Source: Candidatus Zixiibacteriota bacterium
GTDB taxonomy: Bacteria > Zixibacteria > MSB-5A5 > GN15 > PGXB01
Direction of reading: 5' to 3'
NCBI GenBank assembly: GCA_016933955.1
Contig: JAFGTT010000010.1
Span: 1 to 64,000 of the forward strand
Length of the DNA: 64,000 nucleotides
Translations under genes and position numbers: made by a program
Shown here: positions 26,107-34,275 of the stretch, one piece after another
Numbering within the stretch: the stretch's first letter is position 1
How the letters are laid out: each line of letters opens with the position of its first letter
The notes under the pieces: model-generated
What the model was told of the DNA's origin: nothing
Databases searched by the model: none
Seen by the model: the letters and a program-made list of their open reading frames with translations, nothing else

Positions 26107-28842
26107 ATGGGTCCAGCCAGGATTTTTAACGGAATATTGTTGGTTTTTTGTCTGTTTTCAGCGGCCTATTCCGCGGATTTATATCTGCTGGATATTGATA
26201 GTTACCGTGAACTTGGTACGGCCCGGAGATTTGTCGATCACGCCCGGGGCCGGATCGGGTCCGGATTTGTTGTCGATCTTGATAAAACCACTGCGGGAGA
26301 TATGGCGGCTGAGGGATTAAAGATCAGTCTGCTGGCAGAGGATATCGATTTCAATGGAGTTTATTATATCAGCCGGATTCACCCGGAACCATCCCAGACC
26401 GTTCTGGCTTTTGAACCTCTGGTTTCCGCCGATGGGCGGCATCTGGTGGAACTGGCTCCGGCCGAGGCAGGGATTTTGAAAAAAGACCGTTATACGGTCA
26501 TTCCCGTATCGGGCCTGGAAACGCCCCTGTTTTATAACCCGCCGGTGGTCATGGCCGAATATGAGGATTATTATCCGCTGGATACGCTGGCCGATCGGGT
26601 CAGTCAGGATTCGCTGTACAGCTACGATACGCGTCTGGAGGCTTTTCAGACCAGATATATAACGACCGATTCCATTCTCGCCGCCCGGGATTGGCTGATC
26701 AGTAAATTTCAGGAATTCGGCTATACCGAGGTGAGTACCGATGTTTTTTATTATACCAGCGGGACGACATCATATGGTTGTTATAATGTCCTGTGTTATA
26801 AGCAGGGATCGGCGGAACCGGATAAACTGATAGTCATCGGAGGTCATTATGATTCTATCAATCACGATTCCCCGCCCACGATTTATGCCCCCGGGGCCGA
26901 TGACAACGCCAGCGGAACGGCTGTGGTCCTTGAGATAGCCCGGATTCTTAAAGATGTGGACACCCGGAAATCATATCTTTTTGCGGCCTTCACGGCCGAG
27001 GAAGTGGGTTTGTTCGGTTCGCAACATGTGGCCTCGAATCTCTATGATGAGAATGCCGATGTCGAGTGTATGCTCAATTTCGATATGGTGGCATACAGCG
27101 AGGATGCCGTCAACGATGTTACTTTTTTCAGCGGCAGTGATCCGGTCTATGCCAATGTTTTGGCCGAAGCCGCCGGAAGGGTGACGACATTGTTGCCGTA
27201 TTATGGTGGTGCGGCCGGCAATTCCGATCATGCTTCGTTCGATGATTATGGTTATCTGGTGGCCTATACCCAGGAGGGTGATTTCAATTATGACGGCTGG
27301 CATACCAATCTGGATATCAGCAGTCGGCTTGATTTCCCGTACTTCGAGGAGATCGTCCGGATGACGGCCGCGGCGGTGGGACATATCGATGTGGCCGCCA
27401 GTCCGACGCCGATCGATGAGATCCGGGATATCGGTGACGGGCAGTCTCTGCGTCTGATCTGGGACAATTGCGACAATACGTATTCGTATAAAATGCTCTT
27501 TGGGACCCAGTCGGGGGTCTATTCGGATACGGTGGATCTTATTACTCCGCCCTGCTCCTATGATTTAAACGGGCTGGAAACGGGAGTAGAATATTACTTT
27601 GCGGTTATGGGTATCAACCCGGATGGGATCGGTCCGCTTTATTTGATTGAGAACAGCGGGGCTTCATATATCGAGCCGCGGAAACCGACCGGCATAAGTG
27701 CGGAACCGGGGTATCGCAATATCAGTCTGAGCTGGAATCCCAATATGGAACTGGACTTAAGCCATTACCGTCTATTGCGCCGTCCTTCCGGAGGAACCTG
27801 GGCGGTTTTACAGGACGACCTGACGGAGACGGAATTCGAAGACAGTAATGCCGGCGGGCATATTGTCTATGAGTACCTGGTCCAGGCGATTGATAATGAT
27901 TTCAATCTTTCCGACAGTTCGAATATTGTCAGCGCCATGGCGGCCACTTTTGACTACCCGCTGTTACTGGTCGATGAAACCGGATCGACGGGCTGGCTCA
28001 GTCCCTCCGAAAGCGCCCAAGCGGCCTTCTATGACAGTATTTTCACCGGTCTCGATTACGATAAGGTCAGCGTTGGAACGACGCCGGATCGTATCGACAG
28101 AATTACAGTCGGGCAATATGGTTCGATTTTCTGGGTCGATGATGATCAGACGGTGCAGGTTTTATCCAGTTCGGTGGATACTCTGAATTGGTATCTGGGG
28201 TACAATAACGATCTTTTTGCGGCAGGCTGGCAGACGATATATTATATGGCAACACCAGCCGCAATGTCGCCGGGCGGATTTTTATATGATAATTTCGGGA
28301 TATCCGATCTGGATATGAACCTTGATTTCGATTTTATCGGGGCTGAGGGACAGAACGGCTGGCCGAGTGTTCAGACCCGGACGGATAATGCTATCGGCGG
28401 TCTGTTTCCCAATATTCCTGTTTTTGGTGTTAACCCGGGAGCCGAGGTAATATATACTTTTGATTCCGAAACCGATGATCCCGCGTTTGAAGGCCTTCCG
28501 GCCGGAGTGGCCTATGATACGCCGCAGGGCAAAAGAGTGGCGCTGGCTTTTCCGCTGTATCATCTGACCGAAGCGGGAGCCCAGGCTCTGATTGCCAGAG
28601 CGGCCGAGTATTTCGGCCTTCAGGATTATTACCTGTATGGCGATGTCAATCACAGCGGGAATATCAATATTATGGACGTTGCCTACCTGATCAGCTATTT
28701 GTACCGGGGCGGTCCAGCTCCGGTTGTTCTCAATCAGGGTGATCCCGACGGCAATTGTGAGACAAATATTCTTGACGGTGTGTATATAATCAACTATCTG
28801 TATAGAAAAGGACCGGAACCTCAGGCAGGATGTATTGAATAA
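26107..28842 (+). CDS. secreted M28-family zinc peptidase with FnIII-like and dockerin domains
   Basis: 911 residues with an N-terminal signal peptide (about 1-22). The M28 catalytic domain spans about 195-425; the five co-catalytic Zn ligands/acid are H247 (GGHYDS), D265 (GADDNASG), E298/E299 (TAEE), D326 and H375 (NSDH). A fibronectin-III-like region (about 430-615) and a second globular region follow. A C-terminal dockerin-like pair begins at G845-D846 (GDVNHSGN, then GDPDGNCE). An extracellular aminopeptidase or protease, probably displayed or complexed through the dockerin. Confidence 0.9.
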   Translation: MGPARIFNGILLVFCLFSAAYSADLYLLDIDSYRELGTARRFVDHARGRIGSGFVVDLDKTTAGDMAAEGLKISLLAEDIDFNGVYYISRIHPEPSQTVLAFEPLVSADGRHLVELAPAEAGILKKDRYTVIPVSGLETPLFYNPPVVMAEYEDYYPLDTLADRVSQDSLYSYDTRLEAFQTRYITTDSILAARDWLISKFQEFGYTEVSTDVFYYTSGTTSYGCYNVLCYKQGSAEPDKLIVIGGHYDSINHDSPPTIYAPGADDNASGTAVVLEIARILKDVDTRKSYLFAAFTAEEVGLFGSQHVASNLYDENADVECMLNFDMVAYSEDAVNDVTFFSGSDPVYANVLAEAAGRVTTLLPYYGGAAGNSDHASFDDYGYLVAYTQEGDFNYDGWHTNLDISSRLDFPYFEEIVRMTAAAVGHIDVAASPTPIDEIRDIGDGQSLRLIWDNCDNTYSYKMLFGTQSGVYSDTVDLITPPCSYDLNGLETGVEYYFAVMGINPDGIGPLYLIENSGASYIEPRKPTGISAEPGYRNISLSWNPNMELDLSHYRLLRRPSGGTWAVLQDDLTETEFEDSNAGGHIVYEYLVQAIDNDFNLSDSSNIVSAMAATFDYPLLLVDETGSTGWLSPSESAQAAFYDSIFTGLDYDKVSVGTTPDRIDRITVGQYGSIFWVDDDQTVQVLSSSVDTLNWYLGYNNDLFAAGWQTIYYMATPAAMSPGGFLYDNFGISDLDMNLDFDFIGAEGQNGWPSVQTRTDNAIGGLFPNIPVFGVNPGAEVIYTFDSETDDPAFEGLPAGVAYDTPQGKRVALAFPLYHLTEAGAQALIARAAEYFGLQDYYLYGDVNHSGNINIMDVAYLISYLYRGGPAPVVLNQGDPDGNCETNILDGVYIINYLYRKGPEPQAGCIE

Positions 28843-28847
28843 TTATT

Positions 28848-29963
28848 ATGATCGGAAGATATATCGATCTGATTAAATACGCGTTGATTTTGATTATCCT
28901 GATTCCGGCGGGAGCCCATTCATTTCGGCTTCGGCAATTGGAATCGATTCCACTGGAGGGAGGGGCAAAAGTTTATGGACAGGCCTCGGGTAATATCGTT
29001 ATTGCCTCGAAATCAGGATTGAAATTTTTTGATTGCCGCTGGAAACCTCGTTTTGAACTGGCTCCCGATTCAGCCGTGCGGAGTGTCGTGGCCGAAAGCG
29101 GTCTTTATTACGGTATCGAGGGGCAAATTCCGAGTCTCAATGGCCGGGCGCCAGTCAATATCATTAATATTTATAACGCCCGCCAGTTGCCTCTCTGGTC
29201 GGCCTATGATCTGGCGTCGGGGGAATATTACCTTTCACCCGATGGCAACTTTCTGGTGGTTGCGTCCGGAGCCGAGGGATTGAACGATTACGAATTGCTG
29301 ATATATCATATTGATCGCCAGGTGATAAAAGTATCTATTGGATCTTTCGTTGGTCTCACAATTTCGTCCGACAGCAAATTCATTCTGGTCGATTGCGGTT
29401 CCAGAGGGGTAAGATTATTGAATTCCGATGGTAAGATTCTGGGGAAATACGATTACCAGAAAAAATATGCTTTTTCGGAAGACGGCCGCCTGGCGGGATT
29501 CTATGTCAACGGCCGGATAACAATAATTGAGCCGGGGAAAAACGAGCGCCGCCTGGACTTTCAAAAAACCCTTCTCAATGATATGGTCATTCGGGATGAT
29601 CTAGGACGGCTGGCACTTGCTTTTTCTGATGAATTTATCATGGCAGACCTGAAGGATGGCAGAGTCCTTTGGAAATATCCTCCCAATATCAAGCTGGGCA
29701 AATATGTTTCCGCCGATATCTCTCCCAACGGTAAATTCGCGGCCGGCGGGGTTGACGTTTCCCGTGGAAGTGATGTCGATATTGCGGAGAGACATGTCCA
29801 GGGTTTTATCCATGTTTATGATATCGGTGGCCAGACGGTGGAGAAGTTTGAAGTCGGGTACAGCGGTTACGGTCAGGGAATGCCCGAGGTGGTTTTTTCT
29901 CCGGACAACCGGACAATAGTGGTACAGACGAAAGATTCACTCCATGTCATCGGTATTTATTAA
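28848..29963 (+). CDS. exported beta-propeller-like protein
   Basis: 371 residues, five bases after the peptidase gene. N-terminal signal/anchor segment (about 10-25, ending AHS). The rest is a repeated pattern of four-strand units with Ser-x-Asp turns (YLSPDGNFLVVAS, ISSDSKFILVDCG, ISPNGKFAAGG, FSPDNRTIVVQ), typical of WD40/YVTN-type propellers. Probably periplasmic or secreted, cotranscribed with the peptidase. Function unknown. Confidence 0.7.
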   Translation: MIGRYIDLIKYALILIILIPAGAHSFRLRQLESIPLEGGAKVYGQASGNIVIASKSGLKFFDCRWKPRFELAPDSAVRSVVAESGLYYGIEGQIPSLNGRAPVNIINIYNARQLPLWSAYDLASGEYYLSPDGNFLVVASGAEGLNDYELLIYHIDRQVIKVSIGSFVGLTISSDSKFILVDCGSRGVRLLNSDGKILGKYDYQKKYAFSEDGRLAGFYVNGRITIIEPGKNERRLDFQKTLLNDMVIRDDLGRLALAFSDEFIMADLKDGRVLWKYPPNIKLGKYVSADISPNGKFAAGGVDVSRGSDVDIAERHVQGFIHVYDIGGQTVEKFEVGYSGYGQGMPEVVFSPDNRTIVVQTKDSLHVIGIY

Positions 29964-30023
29964 AACCTGAATTGCTTTGCATATCACCTATTGCTTCTCC
30001 CTGATTGTTTTTTTTAATTCCCG

Positions 30024-30069
30024 CAACAAAGGTATATTCTCTTTTGCCAAAAGAGGTTAACATTTGTTG
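30024..30069 (+). other. two-tier stem-loop upstream of the gene at 30156
   Basis: CAACAAA (30024-30030) pairs with TTTGTTG (30063-30069) around an inner hairpin CTCTTTT/AAAAGAG (30039-30045 and 30049-30055). A further GATGCC/GGCATC hairpin lies at 30089-30104. Could be leader structure; no known riboswitch recognised. Confidence 0.35.
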
Positions 30070-30155
30070 TTGCATGACTATTCCAAAGGATGCCTCCCGG
30101 CATCTCAATTGCTTGAAAAGCTCTAATAATTACATATTTCCCGAGGATTGTTGTC

Positions 30156-30965
30156 ATGAAGCCAAATCTTAAAATTGTTCCGACTTCGGAAATTCTGCCC
30201 TTGACCGGTTTTAGCGAGAAGAAAGTCATTTATCTTAAGAATATTATCGAGAATTCGGAGTCAATAAAAAACCCACTGGCGCTGGCGGCGGTAGAACATA
30301 AGTATTTACTGCTCGAGGATGCGGCCTTGCTGGAAGCCATCCGGCGGGCAAATATCCACTTTGTTCCGGCCCAGGTGATTCGGCTGAAAAAGAATCTGAA
30401 AATATATGCCAATTTATTTGCCAAAGATCCTGTTGATTCCTGCTTGGATGATTTCCAAGCCAGATTCCCGCGTTCCTGCCGGTTTGTAAATGAAAGTGCT
30501 ACCGGGGACTTCAATAATTCTCATACCATCTTTGCCCCCGGTTCGGGTAAACAGGATGAAAAAGTTTTGGCCATTAAGAAAACCGGGGCAGGTTACATTT
30601 CGCCCCTTGTCTTTGATTTCCTGGAATATCTCGCCTGTTCCTGCACCCTGATCGAAAAAATATTCCCGTCGGAATGGCGGGCGGTTAACCTGAAAAAACA
30701 TGATCCCCCGGAACTCCTCCGCATTACCAATCTGACCGGCACCGATCTCCGTTTTTCGGGAATGAATGGTTATTTGCTTCCTTCCGGCAGTCTCAGGGTG
30801 GAATTCGGTAGCCGGATTATCGGCATAAATTTTCCGGTCCGGGTCCTCAATGAGGGCGTTCCTGCCCATCAGAAGGAGCAATTCCTTTACGACCTGGTCA
30901 ACTTCCGATTGAAATCCGGATTCTCAGAGTATATCAAGAGCGGAGTCTACCTCCTGAATTACTGA
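30156..30965 (+). CDS. hypothetical protein with ParB/SbnI-like N terminus
   Basis: 269 residues, GAGG upstream of ATG. Residues 1-75 follow the ParB/sulfiredoxin-like layout: an IVPTSEILP strand, a KVIYLKNIIENS helix, an ALAAVEHKYLLLEDAALLEAIRRANI unit and a VPAQVI strand. The usual GHHR catalytic motif is absent. Residues 76-269 are of unknown fold. SbnI-type proteins bind nucleotide or heme and regulate, but nothing here shows that. Function unknown. Confidence 0.55.
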   Translation: MKPNLKIVPTSEILPLTGFSEKKVIYLKNIIENSESIKNPLALAAVEHKYLLLEDAALLEAIRRANIHFVPAQVIRLKKNLKIYANLFAKDPVDSCLDDFQARFPRSCRFVNESATGDFNNSHTIFAPGSGKQDEKVLAIKKTGAGYISPLVFDFLEYLACSCTLIEKIFPSEWRAVNLKKHDPPELLRITNLTGTDLRFSGMNGYLLPSGSLRVEFGSRIIGINFPVRVLNEGVPAHQKEQFLYDLVNFRLKSGFSEYIKSGVYLLNY

Positions 30966-30983
30966 TTGATGTCCATTATTTAG

Positions 30984-31012
30984 TTGTCTCGCCGATGGCG
31001 CCATAATAAATT
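30984..31012 (+). promoter_or_regulatory. promoter abutting the ferredoxin ATG
   Basis: TTGTCT at 30984-30989 and TAAATT at 31007-31012, spacing 17. The expected start (about 31019) leaves at most a three-base leader before ATG 31022, which has no SD. Confidence 0.4.
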
Positions 31013-31021
31013 AATCGCGTT

Positions 31022-31207
31022 ATGGTGGTGATATTCCAATCGCTTTGTCTGGAATGCGGGGGGTGTGTTCCCCTGTGTCCCGAAGGGGCCCTGTTTTTAT
31101 CATTTGAAAAAATAGAATGCGATCAGGATCTTTGTACCATGTGCAGGGTCTGTATCGAATTTTGCCCCACCGGGGCCATAGGAGAGGATTCCCTTGTCGA
31201 GGTATGA
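31022..31207 (+). CDS. 2[4Fe-4S] ferredoxin
   Basis: 61 residues with two cluster motifs: C9-x2-C12-x2-C15-x3-C19 and C38-x2-C41-x2-C44-x3-C48, each ending in CP, plus an extra Cys33. A small cytoplasmic electron carrier. It overlaps the start of the flavoprotein gene at 31194 by 14 bases, so it is very likely the dedicated electron donor for that reductase. Confidence 0.88.
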   Translation: MVVIFQSLCLECGGCVPLCPEGALFLSFEKIECDQDLCTMCRVCIEFCPTGAIGEDSLVEV

Positions 31208-32375
31208 CGCGGTTATTATCGGGGCGGGACCGGCCGGGGCGATGGCGGCGCACGAAATCGCCGAAGCCGGGTTTAAGGTGCTGATCCTGGAGAAACACCA
31301 TCGTCCCGGGCGGCCCCTGTGTTGTGCCGAGGCGGTGACCCGACAACCCCTTCATGACCTGCTGGAACCCCTTGAAAGCTGGATCAAAAGCCGTATCAAC
31401 CGGGTGAAAGTATTTGGTCCCTGGGGATATTCGTTCGAGGTCTATCATCCGGAGGCCGGTTACATTCTGGATCGAACGGTTTTTGATTATGATCTGGCAA
31501 GCCGGGCGGTGGAAGCCGGTTGCCGTCTGGAATGCGAAACCATCGGCCTGAGACTGGAATGCGGGGAACGATTATTTTCAAAGCTTGAAATCCTTAAACC
31601 CGGCGGGGTCAAGAACATGGTGGAAGCCCCGATTTTTATTGCCGCCGATGGAGTCGAATCCGGAATCGCTCGCCGGGCGGGAATTGACAATGATATTGAT
31701 CCGACCGAAGTTGAATCGTTGCTTCAATATCGGCTGGAGGATATCTCCCTCGATCCGGAAACCATGGAATTCCACATGGGTCATGACATCGCGCCGGGCG
31801 GCTATTTATGGGTTTTTCCCCGGTCCTCATCAGCAGCCAATGTCGGTCTGGGGATTACGATCAAGGGGCAGCGTTCGATAAGACTGGAGAATCTCCTGAA
31901 CGGGTTTATAGAAAGTCGTTTTAAACATTCAAAGATTGTCGAGAAACACTGCGGCCTGGTACCCAAGTATCAGGGTCGGAAGGCGTTCCGGCGAGGCAAT
32001 TTACTGGTGGTCGGGGATGCTGCCCGGGCTTTGGATTCTCTGACCGGGGCGGGGATCATTAATGCCATGAAATCGGGTCGTTATGCCGGCCGGGCGGCCG
32101 TCGAATATCTTTCGGGAAGAATTACCGGTATTGACGATATTGAGGAATTGTATCCGGGGCGGTTTTTTGAGGAAAAAGAGAAGGAACTGGATTTATATTT
32201 AAAATTGAGACAGATGTATTTGCGTCTTACTGACGATGAAATTAAAGATATTATTGAAGTTCTTGACAATTATTTTGGGGGTAAGACAGTCAGGAGTGTC
32301 AATGCCTTTAAACTGCTGGCCCATCTGACACGAACCAGACCGCGTTTGTTGCGGCTGGTTCGGCATTTAATCTAA
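31194..32375 (+). CDS. geranylgeranyl reductase-family FAD protein
   Basis: 393 residues from TTG 31194, which has SD GGAGAGG at 31181-31187. N-terminal FAD motif GAGPAGAMAAHEIAEAG, then RPLCCAEAV (the Cys-containing loop of GGR enzymes), a central YxWxFP-like motif (GYLWVFP) and GDAARALDSLTGAGI. It resembles archaeal digeranylgeranylglycerophospholipid reductase and bacterial GGRs, which saturate isoprenoid double bonds using ferredoxin. The likely substrate (quinone tail or polyprenyl lipid) is not determined by sequence. Confidence 0.82.
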   Translation: MSRYDAVIIGAGPAGAMAAHEIAEAGFKVLILEKHHRPGRPLCCAEAVTRQPLHDLLEPLESWIKSRINRVKVFGPWGYSFEVYHPEAGYILDRTVFDYDLASRAVEAGCRLECETIGLRLECGERLFSKLEILKPGGVKNMVEAPIFIAADGVESGIARRAGIDNDIDPTEVESLLQYRLEDISLDPETMEFHMGHDIAPGGYLWVFPRSSSAANVGLGITIKGQRSIRLENLLNGFIESRFKHSKIVEKHCGLVPKYQGRKAFRRGNLLVVGDAARALDSLTGAGIINAMKSGRYAGRAAVEYLSGRITGIDDIEELYPGRFFEEKEKELDLYLKLRQMYLRLTDDEIKDIIEVLDNYFGGKTVRSVNAFKLLAHLTRTRPRLLRLVRHLI

Positions 32376-32387
32376 AGCGGTCGGCGA

Positions 32388-32645
32388 TTAAGCGGGCAGA
32401 TTTTTGACAAAGGACATTAATTTGGATTTATCCCTGGCCGCCTTGTTTTTATGAATTACGCGATGCTGAGCTGCCTTATCTATGGCGCTGATGACACTGT
32501 TGATCATGTTCTCCGCTTCCGGGCGAGATTGGAGACTCCTCAGCGACTTGATCGACTTTTTCATAAACGAACGAGCATTGCGATTCCGCTCGCGCTGGAT
32601 AGTCGATGTTTTCATCCTCTTCTTACAAGACTTATGATGCGGCAA
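32388..32645 (-). CDS. rpsT: 30S ribosomal protein S20
   Basis: 85 residues. The bS20 pattern is clear: MPHHKSCKKRMKTS, then RNRNARSFMKKSIKSL and AIDKAAQHRVIHKNKAARDKSKLM. It starts at TTG (32643-32645) with SD AAGGA; no ATG is available. E. coli rpsT also uses UUG, as part of autogenous control. Convergent with the GGR gene (12-base gap) and divergent from murJ. Confidence 0.93.
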   Translation of the reverse strand: MPHHKSCKKRMKTSTIQRERNRNARSFMKKSIKSLRSLQSRPEAENMINSVISAIDKAAQHRVIHKNKAARDKSKLMSFVKNLPA

Positions 32646-32682
32646 TTTATTTATTCCTTTCCAATATAAATTTTAGCCTTTT

Positions 32683-32710
32683 AATATATACGTTAATTGA
32701 AAATTGTCAA
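32683..32710 (-). promoter_or_regulatory. rpsT promoter overlapping the murJ start codon
   Basis: On the minus strand TTGACA (32710-32705) and TATATT (32688-32683) are 16 bases apart. Transcription would start near 32676, leaving about 31 bases of leader to the TTG of rpsT. The -35 element covers the first base of the murJ ATG. Confidence 0.65.
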
Positions 32711-34275
32711 TGGATAAACTTCGCAGTCAATCATTCGCCGGTTCGGCCGGCACGGTTTCCCTGGCCACCGCTTTTTCGCGGGTTTTGGGTCTTATCCGCG
32801 AGCAGGTAGTGGCCTATTTTTTCGGAGCCGGGATGGCTACCGATGCATTTGTGGCGGCCTTCAGGGTCCCCAATCTGCTTCGTGACCTGTTCGCCGAGGG
32901 TGCCCTGTCGTCGGCATTTATTCCGGTTTTTAAGGATAAAATGGTTAAAAGCGGGGAGGAGGCCGCATTCCGGCTGGCCAATCTGACATTATCGGCCCTG
33001 TTATTGATTGTCGGCCTGGTGGTGGCCATCGGAATAATCCTGACTCCGGGTATAATTTATATTTCGGCCAACGGTTTCACCTCGGAGCCGGCCAAATTCG
33101 AAATGACGGTCAACCTGACGCGAATCATGTTCGTCTATCTGCTGATGGTTTCGGTTTCGGCGGTTTTGATGGGGATTTTAAACTCGCTTGGCCGGTTCGG
33201 AATTCCGGCCCTGTCTCCGGCTCTTTTCAATATCGGGATGATCCTGGCCCCAATTATCCTGTATGATTATTTCAGTCTGCCGATCTATACGCTGGCGATC
33301 GGGGTGGTAGTCGGCGGTATCGGGCAACTGGTTTTTCAACTGCCCTCGCTTTATCGGGTCGGCTTTCGATTCCGATTTATGTTCAGCCTGGCCGATGAGG
33401 GGATACGCCGAATCGGTCGGCTGATATCGCCAATGATTATGGGACTTTCGGCCTCGAGAATAAATATCCTGGTTAATACTCTTCTGGCATCGATGCTGAT
33501 CGAGGGGGCAATGTCATATCTTAATTATTCTTATCGTCTGATGCATTTCCCACTGGGGGTATTCGGGGTGGCACTGGGAACGGTGACACTCCCGCGGGTT
33601 TCCGATGATGTGGCGCGAAATGAAACGGCCAGGCTGGTCAGGACTTTTCATGAGGCTATCGGCCTGTCGATGTTTCTGGTTATTCCTTCGGCGGTTTACC
33701 TGGCCGGATTCGGGGAGGATTTGATCCGGCTGATTTATCAGCGGGGGGCTTTCGGAGTTGAGGACACCGTGCAGACGGCCCGGGCACTGTATTTTTATGC
33801 ATATGGTCTGGTTGGTTTTGCCGGAGTCAGGGTGGTCGCTCCGGTCTATTATGCCCTGGGTGATGCCCGGCGGCCGATGTATTACTCGATCATATCGGTC
33901 CTTATCAATATCGGTCTGAATTTCGCCTTTATTCCGCTCTGGGGATTCGCCGGTCTGGCGGCGGCCACCTCAGCGGCCGGGCTGGTTAATCTGACCCTGT
34001 TGATTATATATCTTCGAGACAAAATCAGCGGGATAAAATACCGGGGAATAATAGTTCATACCGGGAAAATTTTATTTGGAGCCATGGCGGCATTAATCCT
34101 TGTCAAATTGATCGACTTTGGTATATTTGTAAATATGGAGAATATTTTCGGCAAAATAATTGTCGTGATTTTGCAGGTCGGCCTGATGGGTGTTTTTTAT
34201 GTCACCATCCTCTGGTTTTTTCGGCTGAATGAAGTCCGGCGACTGCTGGGATTATTGCATTTGAAAAAGAGATAA
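32710..34275 (+). CDS. murJ: lipid II flippase MurJ
   Basis: 521 residues from ATG 32710. Fourteen predicted TM helices of the MOP/MviN family. The N terminus is typical (GTVSLATAFSRVLGLIREQVVAYFFGAG, then FRVPNLLRDLFAEGALSSAF). It flips lipid II across the inner membrane for peptidoglycan synthesis. Directly followed by comEC with no gap. No SD is visible before the ATG. Confidence 0.94.
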   Translation: MDKLRSQSFAGSAGTVSLATAFSRVLGLIREQVVAYFFGAGMATDAFVAAFRVPNLLRDLFAEGALSSAFIPVFKDKMVKSGEEAAFRLANLTLSALLLIVGLVVAIGIILTPGIIYISANGFTSEPAKFEMTVNLTRIMFVYLLMVSVSAVLMGILNSLGRFGIPALSPALFNIGMILAPIILYDYFSLPIYTLAIGVVVGGIGQLVFQLPSLYRVGFRFRFMFSLADEGIRRIGRLISPMIMGLSASRINILVNTLLASMLIEGAMSYLNYSYRLMHFPLGVFGVALGTVTLPRVSDDVARNETARLVRTFHEAIGLSMFLVIPSAVYLAGFGEDLIRLIYQRGAFGVEDTVQTARALYFYAYGLVGFAGVRVVAPVYYALGDARRPMYYSIISVLINIGLNFAFIPLWGFAGLAAATSAAGLVNLTLLIIYLRDKISGIKYRGIIVHTGKILFGAMAALILVKLIDFGIFVNMENIFGKIIVVILQVGLMGVFYVTILWFFRLNEVRRLLGLLHLKKR

